DNA of 15,785 bases from DAOVDI01 sp965373045 (GCA_965373045.1 CBDVEQ010000038.1:1-15785), one strand, 5' to 3'. Numbered from the stretch's first letter, positions 1 through 6,725 are shown. Made by a program: numbers and translations. The notes: generated from the sequence alone by a model not told the origin.

Positions 1-144
1 AAACATCAACACAATCATCTAAAAATTTATTTCATGTATCGCAACTTTTTACCCTACGGGCGAGCCGATCTGCTTTGTTGCGGCGCATTCGCAGTATATG
101 AATACGGCTTTATACGCCGCGCCGTGCATATCGACTCGTGAATA
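1..144 (+). repeat. Foldback intergenic repeat, copy 1 (window edge)
   Basis: This stretch is identical, base for base, to 186-329 (offset 185). Its core has arms GCGGCGCAT (80-88) and ATACGCCGC (112-120), which pair with one mismatch around a 23-nt loop. The loop holds an inner stem GTAT/ATAC. Outer arms at 61-69 and 130-138 also pair with one mismatch, so roughly 80 nt can fold back on itself. Related copies are at 2811-3000 and, inverted, at 13854-13961. The copy begins at base 1, so it may continue to the left. No convincing protein is encoded; short open frames here are translations of the repeat. Confidence 0.9.
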
Positions 145-185
145 ACCCAGACCTTAGGCTATTCATGAAAATTTGCGATACTTTG

Positions 186-390
186 AAACATCAACACAAT
201 CATCTAAAAATTTATTTCATGTATCGCAACTTTTTACCCTACGGGCGAGCCGATCTGCTTTGTTGCGGCGCATTCGCAGTATATGAATACGGCTTTATAC
301 GCCGCGCCGTGCATATCGACTCGTGAATAGTCCAGGCACTTACTTCAATGAACTCAAAGAACTGGATTCCCGTTTCCACGGGAATGACGA
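186..390 (+). repeat. Foldback intergenic repeat, copy 2 with 3' extension
   Basis: Positions 186-329 duplicate 1-144 exactly. The core hairpin arms are 265-273 and 297-305. The extension 330-390 (TCCAGGC ... CTGG plus the ATTCCC palindrome) is shared with copy 3 at 2939-3000, so the family unit is about 160-200 bp. The spacer between copies 1 and 2 holds TTGCGATAC (173-181), which forms an inverted repeat with GTATCGCAA (221-229). A 21-bp sequence at 161-181 recurs inverted at 14138-14158 with one mismatch. Confidence 0.9.
366..385. repeat. ATTCCC-N8-GGGAAT palindrome (dRS3-like)
   Basis: ATTCCCGT and ACGGGAAT form a perfect 8-bp stem with a TTCC loop. The same 20 bp is at 2976-2995 in the second cassette. 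ATTCCC-N8-GGGAAT is the pattern of the dRS3 element of Neisseria, and look-alikes are common in draft genomes. Similarity to dRS3 is only at pattern level. Confidence 0.8.
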
Positions 391-471
391 AGGGAAAATG
401 AACATCAAGCAAGGTTAAAGGGAAGGAGGGGTGGTGCGGCGAATTGGGCTTTATCTTTTTTCTGCCTTTCA

Positions 472-503
472 CCTTTGGCCTTTGGCCCTTGGCCCTTGGC
501 CTT
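472..503 (+). repeat. 7-bp tandem array (CCTTTGG)n
   Basis: Four consecutive units are readable: CCTTTGG, CCTTTGG, CCCTTGG, CCCTTGG, then a partial CCTT. An equivalent array lies at 3004-3035, in the same position relative to the foldback element. Confidence 0.85.
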
Positions 504-508
504 CTACG

Positions 509-562
509 ACTTCGATAGACTTCAATAGACCTCAATAGACTTCTATGGACTTCGACAGACTT
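509..562 (+). repeat. 10-bp tandem array (ACTTCNATAG)n
   Basis: Five 10-bp units run head to tail: ACTTCGATAG, ACTTCAATAG, ACCTCAATAG, ACTTCTATGG, ACTTCGACAG, then a partial unit. The last units plus flank (542-569) recur exactly, inverted, at 15758-15785. A degenerate version follows the 7-bp array at 3036-3060. Confidence 0.85.
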
Positions 563-588
563 TTCTCGCGGACTTGTCCCCCCCATTA

Positions 589-617
589 TTGACAATAAGA
601 AGTGTATATCATATCTT
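589..617 (+). promoter_or_regulatory. Sigma-70-type promoter for ruvB-queA
   Basis: A perfect -35 TTGACA (589-594) is followed by a 17-bp spacer and TATCTT (612-617). A run of seven C (578-584) lies 4 bp upstream of the -35. The predicted transcription start is near 624. That would leave the ATG at 627 almost leaderless and its GGAG (619-622) untranscribed, so either another start site exists or translation begins at the ATG at 642. Confidence 0.55.
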
Positions 618-626
618 TGGAGCAAT

Positions 627-1658
627 ATGAAAAGTAAAGAAATGGCAGATGTTCTGACTCCGGTCCGGATGAAAGACGATGTGCTGTTCGAGGATAATCT
701 CCGGCCCCAGAATTTCGATGAATTTATCGGCCAGGAGACCATTAAATCCAACCTCATTATCTTCATCCAGGCTGCAAAAAAAAGAAAGGAACATCTTGAT
801 CACGTACTTCTGTACGGCCCCCCGGGGCTGGGAAAAACAAGCCTGGCTTATCTGCTTGCCAAAGAACTGGGTGTCGGCATCAAGCCCACGTCAGGACCCG
901 TCATCGAGAGGATAGGAGATCTCTCCGCAATTCTTTCCAATCTCCTGCATAAGGAGATCTTCTTTATCGACGAGATTCACAGGCTGCATCCTTCCGTCGA
1001 AGAGATCCTGTATTCGGCCATGGAGGATTTCAGCATCGACATCGTCATAGGCCAGGGGCCAAGCGCCCGAAGCCATAAACTGCAGCTCAAGAAATTCACC
1101 CTGATCGGCGCTACAACCCGCGCAGGACGAATCACTGCTCCATTAAGAGGCCGCTTCGGGATCATCAACCGCCTGGATTATTATGATACAGAGGATCTGA
1201 AAAAGATCATTCTGAGGTCAGCCTCCATCCTGAAAATCAGTATAGATGATGAGGGGGCCAAGAGGATCGCAGGACGGGCAAGAGGCACGCCGCGGATTGC
1301 CAACCGTCTCCTGCGGCGGGTCAGAGATTATGCAGAAGTGGTCGGTCAGGGTAAGATCACAGGAAAAGAGGCGACCCGATCGATGGATAAGATGGAGGTG
1401 GATTCCCTGGGACTGGATGAGGTCGACCGCAAGATCCTGATGACCATCATTGAAAACTACAATGGAGGGCCGGTAGGCATCGGTACCATTTCAGCGGCTA
1501 TCGATGAGGAAAAAGACACCATTGAAAGCATATACGAACCCTTCCTCATGCGGATCGGGTTTCTCGAGCGGACCACCCGCGGACGCAAAGTCACTTCCAG
1601 AGCCTATAAACATCTGGGACTGACATTGCCGCCCTCCGGCCAAGGGGACTTATTCTAG
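627..1658 (+). CDS. ruvB: Holliday junction branch migration helicase RuvB
   Basis: RuvB is the AAA+ motor that, with RuvA, drives Holliday junction branch migration in recombination and repair. The 343-residue length matches the family. Visible motifs are Walker A GPPGLGKT (residues 64-71), Walker B FFIDEIH (112-118), sensor 1 GATTRAG (161-167), the PLRGRFG segment bearing the arginine finger (172-178), and the C-terminal GTPRIANRLLRRVRD helix leading into a winged-helix domain (GGPVG, TTRGR). The ATG at 627 has GGAG 4 nt upstream; the ATG at 642 (residue 6) is a possible alternative given the promoter position. ruvA and ruvC are not in the window. The gene ends in TAG, followed by AAC and then the queA ATG in the same frame, so the two are certainly co-transcribed and probably translationally coupled. 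Confidence 0.97.
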   Translation: MKSKEMADVLTPVRMKDDVLFEDNLRPQNFDEFIGQETIKSNLIIFIQAAKKRKEHLDHVLLYGPPGLGKTSLAYLLAKELGVGIKPTSGPVIERIGDLSAILSNLLHKEIFFIDEIHRLHPSVEEILYSAMEDFSIDIVIGQGPSARSHKLQLKKFTLIGATTRAGRITAPLRGRFGIINRLDYYDTEDLKKIILRSASILKISIDDEGAKRIAGRARGTPRIANRLLRRVRDYAEVVGQGKITGKEATRSMDKMEVDSLGLDEVDRKILMTIIENYNGGPVGIGTISAAIDEEKDTIESIYEPFLMRIGFLERTTRGRKVTSRAYKHLGLTLPPSGQGDLF

Positions 1659-1661
1659 AAC

Positions 1662-2696
1662 ATGCTGCTTGAGAATTTTAACTATGATCTTCCCGAAAAG
1701 CTGATCGCACAGAAACCCCTTCCACAAAGGGAGCATTCCCGGATGATGGTTCTGAACAGGACTACACAGAAAATCACCCACACCCTGTTTTCCCGGTTCC
1801 CAGAATTCCTTAACAAGGGAGACCTGCTCGTTCTCAACAACAGCAGAGTCATACCGGCCCGGGTCTGGGGAAAAAACAGGGACAGGGATATCGAATTTCT
1901 GTTTTTAAAGAAAAGGCAGAAAAAGGAATGGGAAGTGCTGTGCCGCCCGGCTAAACATGTCCGTCAAGGTGATACTATCACTTTTTCCTCTGAGCTTATT
2001 GGCGAAGTCACTGCCGTTTTAGAAGAAGGAAAACGTTTCCTGCGGTTTAGGTCCGAGGATATCCTGTCCCGATTAAATAAGATCGGATACGCCCCGCTCC
2101 CGCCCTACATCAAACGAAAACCCAGACCCGATGGAATGAGAACCTTTGATCTGAACAGGTATCAGACAGTCTTTGCCTGCAGGGATGGCTCTATTGCCGC
2201 ACCGACAGCCGGACTTCATTTCACTCTGCCGCTCCTAGAAAGAATCAGGAAAAAGGAAGCTTCAATCGAATATCTGACCCTGGACATCGGACTAGCCACA
2301 TTTCAACCTGTAAGAGCAGAACACATTGAAGACCATCAGATGCTGGATGAATCTTATGAAATTATTCCCTCTACCGCTGCAGCGATCAACAGGGCCAGAT
2401 AACAAACACGGCCGGTTGTTGCTGTGGGAACAACATCGGTCCGCGCCCTTGAAAGCAGCGCTGAACATGAGCGAATTGCATCCGGTTCTCATTCGACTAG
2501 GCTTTACATCTACCCGGGCTATGAATTCCAGATGGTAAACCGGCTGCTGACCAATTTTCACCTTCCCAAATCCACCCTGCTCATGCTGGTATCCGCCTTT
2601 GCCGGATACGACTTTGTGATGCGGGCGTATAGAGAAGCGGTTGAGCTTGGGTATAGGTTTTTTAGCTATGGTGACTGTATGTACATACATGAGTGA
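1662..2696 (+). pseudogene. queA: QueA, tRNA queuosine synthesis, interrupted by in-frame TAA
   Basis: QueA (S-adenosylmethionine:tRNA ribosyltransferase-isomerase) transfers and isomerises the ribosyl of SAM onto preQ1 in tRNA to make epoxyqueuosine. The N-terminal part (residues 1-246) has the family opening DLPEKLIAQKPLPQREHSR, LLVLNNSRVIPAR and the APTAGLHF segment. A TAA at 2400-2402 (codon 247) stops it. The same frame then continues without gap or indel for 97 residues with PVVAVGTTSVRALES, TNFHLPKSTLLMLVSAFAG and the usual end, stopping at TGA 2694-2696. The total of 344 sense codons plus the stop is normal QueA length. By comparison with E. coli QueA the stop sits in a variable loop just before the RVIAVGTTS-type strand, so one substitution explains it. 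A sequencing error, a real nonsense mutation or readthrough are all possible. A protein ending at 246 would lack conserved C-terminal sequence and should be inactive. The ruvB-queA pairing is widespread. Confidence 0.9.
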
Positions 2697-2810
2697 ATCA
2701 TAAAAGCAACCGAAACCTGACATTTCTTTTCTTTTTGGACTCATCAGCCATTGTTTAATTCCAAGAAATAATTGTCACCTAGCCTGCTTTTTTTGATCTT
2801 TATTATTTTT

Positions 2811-3000
2811 ATGTCGCCGTTTTTCACCCTACGGCCGGGCCGATCTCTTCACAGTGGCTTCGTCGTGTTCCGTTCGCAGTATATTAATACAGCTTCACGA
2901 ACAGCCTCTTGCAGATGCATCAACCTCGAATCGTAAATAGTCCAGGCATTTACTTCAATGAGCTCAAAGAACTGGATTCCCGTTTCCACGGGAATGACGT
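2811..3000 (+). repeat. Foldback intergenic repeat, copy 3 (diverged)
   Basis: This copy follows copy 2 through TTTTCACCCTACGG, CCGATCT, the conserved TCGCAGTATAT loop segment, TCCAGGCA, ACTTCAATGA, CTCAAAGAACTGG and the ATTCCC palindrome (2976-2995). The outer stem differs in sequence but still pairs: 2866-2873 (one bulged C at 2871) with ACGAACA at 2897-2903. The loop is again exactly 23 nt. The remainder of the 2697-2810 gap is AT-rich and I see nothing definite in it, including no clear terminator for queA. Confidence 0.85.
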
Positions 3001-3003
3001 CTT

Positions 3004-3060
3004 ACTTTGGCCTTTGGCTTTTGGCCTTTGGCCTTCTTCGACTCCTATCGACTGTTCTTC
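3004..3060 (+). repeat. 7-bp array then degenerate 10-bp array, cassette 2
   Basis: ACTTTGG, CCTTTGG, CTTTTGG, CCTTTGG, CCTT occupies 3004-3035. It is followed by ACTCCTATCG and ACTGTTCTTC (3041-3060), degenerate relatives of the 10-bp unit seen at 509-562. The order matches the cassette upstream of ruvB. Confidence 0.7.
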
Positions 3061-3081
3061 TTTTACCCTTTATTCCGTGTC

Positions 3082-3110
3082 TTGCTTTGGGGCAGTTCTT
3101 TAGATATACT
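3082..3110 (+). promoter_or_regulatory. Sigma-70-type promoter for the 126-residue gene
   Basis: TTGCTT (3082-3087), a 17-bp spacer and TATACT (3105-3110) give a good -10 with a partial -35. The predicted start near 3117 gives a short leader containing AGGTG (3121-3125) before the ATG at 3131. It lies about 20 bp beyond the repeat cassette. Confidence 0.55.
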
Positions 3111-3130
3111 GACCACACTCAGGTGATAAC

Positions 3131-3511
3131 ATGAGCGAATGGAAAAACAGCGGACAGGACGAGGCCAAAAAGGCAAAACTGGACACCACCCTTCATCCCA
3201 GCACAACAGCCAAGGAATTCAAGATCACAATCGAATTCAGATATAAAGCCGCGGCCAGCTACAAGAAAGCCGTAGACATAGCACGGAGACATCCTTCCTA
3301 CACAAAAGAAGGAGAGGGCGAATGGGTCCGTCACTCCGCTACATTCAGTACCGGCGATGTCGAAGAACTGTTTGAGCTCTTCAATCTAGTGCATGGATGG
3401 GACACGACCGAAGTGCTGGTCAATCATAAAAAGATCCCTTACGGGCATCAGTTATGGGTGCCTCTCATGTGGTTTAACCTCATCAAGAGCTGGTTTAACC
3501 GCATCGAATAG
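3131..3511 (+). CDS. Hypothetical protein, 126 residues, unrecognised
   Basis: I do not recognise a family. The protein is soluble-looking: no signal peptide or membrane segment, no cysteine, and six tryptophans. It has a charged, lysine-rich N-terminus (residues 1-30) and then an alternating beta-like stretch EFKITIEFRY followed by a helix YKKAVDIARRH. A GDVEELFELFNLVHGW helix and an aromatic C-terminal tail (LWVPLMWFNLIKSWF) follow. The order resembles a compact alpha/beta fold. A promoter and AGGTG ribosome site precede the ATG, which supports a real gene. It ends in TAG only 6 nt from the convergent tryptophanase stop, with no terminator between them, so the two transcripts probably overlap. 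Confidence 0.75.
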   Translation: MSEWKNSGQDEAKKAKLDTTLHPSTTAKEFKITIEFRYKAAASYKKAVDIARRHPSYTKEGEGEWVRHSATFSTGDVEELFELFNLVHGWDTTEVLVNHKKIPYGHQLWVPLMWFNLIKSWFNRIE

Positions 3512-3517
3512 AGTGAA

Positions 3518-4903
3518 TTACTTGATCTCTTCGAGGCGGACTGTAAAGTGTCGAAGATGCTTGGCCTGATGGGTGATCTTTAATCCTTTGATTTGTTCCC
3601 TTTTCTTGTAAAGACTGCTCATGGCATCCGCCACATAGTGCATGTGTGAAACAGAGTAAACCCTCCGCGGGATCGCCAGGCGTACAAGTTCCAGTTTCGG
3701 AAAGATAATCTCTCCGGTCTTTTTATCTTTTTTTGCGAACATCACACTCCCGATCTCGACCGCTCTGATGCCGGCTTCCCGGTACAGGGCCACACTCAGC
3801 GCCCAGCCCGGATACTGGACCCGGGGAAGATGAGAAAGAAACCTGTCTGCAAGGATGTAGACAGCATGACCGCCCACAGGTTTGTAGAACGGAACATTGG
3901 CCCGATCCAGAAGATCTCCAAGATACCGGACCTGCCCTACCCTGTAAGCCAGGTAGTCTTCATCCAGACCTTCTTCGATCCCGATGGCCAGGGCCTCAAG
4001 GTCACGGCCTGACATGCCTCCATATGTGGGAAACCCCTCGGTGATGATGAGAAGATTTTGAAGTCTCTCTGCAAGATCTCCATTATTCAGGGCGAGAAAA
4101 CCGCCCATATTGACCAGCGCATCCTTCTTGGAACTCATGGTGGCGCCATCCGCATACGAAAAGGTTTCCTGGGCGATCTCCAGAATGGACTTGTCTTCAT
4201 ATCCTTTTTCCCTTGTTTTGATGTAATATGCGTTTTCCGCAAAACGGCATGCATCAAAAAAGAATGGAAGTTTATGTTTTTTGCATATCCGGCTGACCTT
4301 TTTAATATTATCCATGGACACAGGCTGTCCGCCTCCGCTGTTGTTGGTGATGGTCATCATCACCATGGGGATCTTGTCTGTTCCTTTTTCTGCGATAAAC
4401 CTCTTCAGCTTTCCAATATCCATGTTCCCCTTAAAATCCGCTTTCAGATCCGGGTCAAAGGCTTCATCCGCAACCAGGTCAACGGCAAAAGCTTTCCTGT
4501 ACTCGATATTGGCCTGGGTTGTATCAAAATGAATGTTGTTGGGGATATAATCTCCCTCGCGGAGAACAGTTTCAAAGAGAATACGTTCCGCTGCCCTGCC
4601 CTGATGCGTCGGGAGCACATGTTTGAACCCAAAAATCCGTTTTACGGCTTTTTCAAAATGAAAAAAACTCTTTGCCCCGGCATAAGATTCATCCGCAACC
4701 ATGATGCCAGCCCACTGCCTGTCGCTCATCGCTGATACTCCGCTGTCCGTTAAAAAATCGATATAGACCTTCTCTGCAGGAATATTAAAAATATTAAAGC
4801 CGGCTTTATTGAGAACATCCTCTCTTTCTTCTCGTGACGTCTTTTTAATATGCTCTACAACCTTGATCCGGTAGGGCTCAATAGGATAATCATCTTTCAA
4901 CAT
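3518..4903 (-). CDS. tnaA: Tryptophanase (PLP-dependent beta-eliminating lyase)
   Basis: Tryptophanase cleaves L-tryptophan to indole, pyruvate and ammonia using pyridoxal phosphate in the cytoplasm. The 461 residues align throughout with the tryptophanase/tyrosine phenol-lyase family: TDSGVSAMSDRQWAG, PTHQGRAAE, NNSGGGQPVSM, FDACRFAENA, FSYADGATMSSKKDALVNMGG with PLP lysine at about residue 260, EGFPTYGG, and RLAIPRRVYS. Two positions favour tryptophanase over tyrosine phenol-lyase: Asp in HFDTT (127; Thr in the phenol-lyase) and His in LRHFT (452; Phe in the phenol-lyase). AGIRAVEIGS is also tryptophanase-like. I chose the ATG at 4903, which has GGAAAGGAGAG just upstream; the longer TTG at 4927 would overlap the pfkB stop and has no better site. 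It is third in the mtnP-pfkB-tnaA operon. No TnaC-like leader or tryptophan transporter is visible. Confidence 0.9.
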   Translation of the reverse strand: MLKDDYPIEPYRIKVVEHIKKTSREEREDVLNKAGFNIFNIPAEKVYIDFLTDSGVSAMSDRQWAGIMVADESYAGAKSFFHFEKAVKRIFGFKHVLPTHQGRAAERILFETVLREGDYIPNNIHFDTTQANIEYRKAFAVDLVADEAFDPDLKADFKGNMDIGKLKRFIAEKGTDKIPMVMMTITNNSGGGQPVSMDNIKKVSRICKKHKLPFFFDACRFAENAYYIKTREKGYEDKSILEIAQETFSYADGATMSSKKDALVNMGGFLALNNGDLAERLQNLLIITEGFPTYGGMSGRDLEALAIGIEEGLDEDYLAYRVGQVRYLGDLLDRANVPFYKPVGGHAVYILADRFLSHLPRVQYPGWALSVALYREAGIRAVEIGSVMFAKKDKKTGEIIFPKLELVRLAIPRRVYSVSHMHYVADAMSSLYKKREQIKGLKITHQAKHLRHFTVRLEEIK

Positions 4904-4923
4904 ATATCTCTCCTTTCCCCGAT

Positions 4924-5823
4924 TCAAAAAGAAACCAGGTTCCTGAAAGCATTATATCTATTTTCTATATCTTTGTCAGACAACGTTTTTAAGCGCTCTA
5001 TACCGAAATCCTCGATGACAAAGGAGGCTATCACGCTGCCAAAAACAGCCGCCCGGCGGAAATCGTCATTTTTCATGGAACCCTCTCTGTCCAGGTACCC
5101 CAGAAAACCTCCGGCAAAGGAGTCCCCGGCTCCAGTCGGGTCAACCACATCCTCACAGGGAAAGGCCGGAACATTAAAAACCATGTCCCGGCTAAAAATG
5201 AACGCTCCATGCTCTCCTTTTTTGGCTACGACAAGGTCCGGACCAAATCTTAAAAGTTTTTTCCCGGCTTTAATCAGATTCATCTCGCCGGTCAGCATTT
5301 TGATCTCTTCGTCATTGGCAAAAAAAACATCTACTTTTTCAAGTGTTTTCAGCAGAATATCCCCTTTTGTCTCGATCCAAAGAGCGATCGTATCCATAGC
5401 GACCATCTTGGGATTCTCCACCTGAGCCAGAATATCCTCCTGCAGGTCAGGATCGATGTTGCCCAAAAAGAAAATATCTGCTTTTCTATATGCGTCATTG
5501 AGCTTAGGCTTAAAATCTTCAAAGACATTCACATCGGTACGGAGAGTCGTCCTCTGATTAGGGTCTGCTCCGTAGCGCCCTTCCCAGAAAAAGGTTTTCC
5601 CTTCCCTGATCTCAAGGCCCTGCATATCCACCCCCCGACCCTTCATAAACTCTATGACCTCGGAGGGGAAATCCTTTCCAACCACACTGATCACTTTGGG
5701 CTCGGTGAAAAAACTGGCTGCAAGCGACGCATATGTACCAGACCCCCCCACAATTCTTTCCCTCCGTTCTTTAGGTGTCTCGATCGTATCAAAAGCTAAA
5801 GAACCGACAATAACTAAACTCAT
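4924..5823 (-). CDS. PfkB-family sugar/nucleoside kinase
   Basis: This is a ribokinase-fold kinase of 299 residues. It shows the N-terminal GSLAFDTI strand, GGSGTYAS substrate loop (26-33), NDEE motif (170-173) and the PfkB C-terminal signature DPTGAGDSFAGGF (228-240) with catalytic Asp at about 234. The substrate cannot be read from sequence. Because it directly follows MTA phosphorylase (11-nt gap), a nucleoside or pentose-type substrate from MTA/SAM salvage is an inference; adenosine kinase belongs to the same superfamily. The ATG at 5823 has AAGGAG 5 nt upstream. A seven-G run (5743-5749, C on the + strand) near the N-terminus is a potential slippage tract but the frame is intact. tnaA starts 20 nt after its stop. 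Confidence 0.85.
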   Translation of the reverse strand: MSLVIVGSLAFDTIETPKERRERIVGGSGTYASLAASFFTEPKVISVVGKDFPSEVIEFMKGRGVDMQGLEIREGKTFFWEGRYGADPNQRTTLRTDVNVFEDFKPKLNDAYRKADIFFLGNIDPDLQEDILAQVENPKMVAMDTIALWIETKGDILLKTLEKVDVFFANDEEIKMLTGEMNLIKAGKKLLRFGPDLVVAKKGEHGAFIFSRDMVFNVPAFPCEDVVDPTGAGDSFAGGFLGYLDREGSMKNDDFRRAAVFGSVIASFVIEDFGIERLKTLSDKDIENRYNAFRNLVSF

Positions 5824-5834
5824 AATTCTCCTTT

Positions 5835-6725
5835 TTAAGACTGTTCATCAATATATTTCTTGATGATGTGATGGAGTTCCTGTTTTTTATCCACAGGAAT
5901 CTGATCCGGCCTCGTGACCAGCGCATTTTTCAGGGCATCGGCGCATGAGCATTCATCTCCCCGCTTTTCAGGAATGTGTGTAACAGCTAATTTTATTACC
6001 GCCTTAGCGTTTTCGATATTTTTGCCAAGGTTTTCCAGGATCATCTCCACGGAAACGCTTTCTTCGACCTCATGCCAGACATCATAATCGGTCACCAGAT
6101 TCATTGTGGCATAACAGATCTCAGCTTCCCGGCACAACTTGGCTTCAGTGAGACTTGTCATGCCGATCACATCACATCCCCATTGGCGATAGATCCGGGA
6201 CTCGGCTTTTGTGGAAAAAGCAGGGCCTTCGATACAGACATAAGTCCCTCCTTTATGTATACGGAATCCCAGCTGCCGGGCCGCATCATAAAGGATCCCG
6301 CCCACAACAGGACAGACAGGGTCGGCAAAACTGATGTGGGCAGCCAGCCCATTACCGAAAAATGTGTTCTGCCGCCGGAATGTCCGGTCAAAAAACTGGT
6401 CGGATAACACAATATCCAGAGGCCTGATCTCTTCTTTCAGAGAACCGCAGGAATTGACTGCGATGATACTCTCCACCCCCAGTTTCTTGAATCCGTAGAC
6501 ATTCGCCCTATAATTGATATCAGACGGAATAAGACGGTGGCCGCAGCCGTGGCGGCTTAGAAAAGCAACCATCCTCCCTTCCAGCTCGCCGATTATAAAA
6601 GGATCAGATGGGGAGCCGAATGGAGTTTCAACAGCCGCCTCACGCACATCCGTGATCCCATCTATTGCATAAAGACCGGTCCCGCCCAGTATTCCGATTT
6701 TAACTTGAGGAAGTTTATCTGTCAT
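5835..6725 (-). CDS. mtnP: 5'-methylthioadenosine phosphorylase
   Basis: The enzyme phosphorolyses 5'-methylthioadenosine, the by-product of polyamine and other SAM-dependent reactions, to adenine and 5-methylthioribose-1-phosphate. The 296 residues carry the PNP/MTAP family 2 motifs: GILGGTG (11-17), SRHG (57-60), NSCGSL, IEGPAFSTKAES (165-176), GMTSLTEAKLCREAEICYA and TDYDVW (212-217). The two Asp in TDYDVW are the adenine-recognising residues of MTAP and argue against a 6-oxopurine (guanosine/inosine) phosphorylase. The C-terminal extension after HIPEK is longer than in the human enzyme. The ATG at 6725 is chosen because TTGGAG lies 8 nt upstream; the TTG at 6737 is unlikely. It is the first gene of the operon, transcribed divergently from the sirtuin across a 117-bp gap. 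Confidence 0.92.
   Translation of the reverse strand: MTDKLPQVKIGILGGTGLYAIDGITDVREAAVETPFGSPSDPFIIGELEGRMVAFLSRHGCGHRLIPSDINYRANVYGFKKLGVESIIAVNSCGSLKEEIRPLDIVLSDQFFDRTFRRQNTFFGNGLAAHISFADPVCPVVGGILYDAARQLGFRIHKGGTYVCIEGPAFSTKAESRIYRQWGCDVIGMTSLTEAKLCREAEICYATMNLVTDYDVWHEVEESVSVEMILENLGKNIENAKAVIKLAVTHIPEKRGDECSCADALKNALVTRPDQIPVDKKQELHHIIKKYIDEQS

Noticed and set aside
1..562. A CRISPR array
   Set aside because: Only two copies at 185-bp spacing with large repeat length, and no cas genes; the short arrays lack unique spacers.
239..766. A 175-residue open frame on the - strand containing VIPVETGIQ
   Set aside because: It is a translation of the foldback repeat and ATTCCC palindrome running into antisense ruvB; such IPVETGIQ peptides are well-known repeat artefacts.
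2676..2689. A 14-bp perfect palindrome TGTATGTACATACA at the end of queA
   Set aside because: It is inside coding sequence, and a palindrome of this length is expected about once by chance in a window of this size.
4058..4735. A 225-residue + strand open frame
   Set aside because: It is antisense to tryptophanase, whose motifs are unmistakable on the - strand.
4903..4927. Upstream TTG start for tryptophanase
   Set aside because: The ATG at 4903 has a strong, well-spaced ribosome site and matches family length; the extra residues look non-native.
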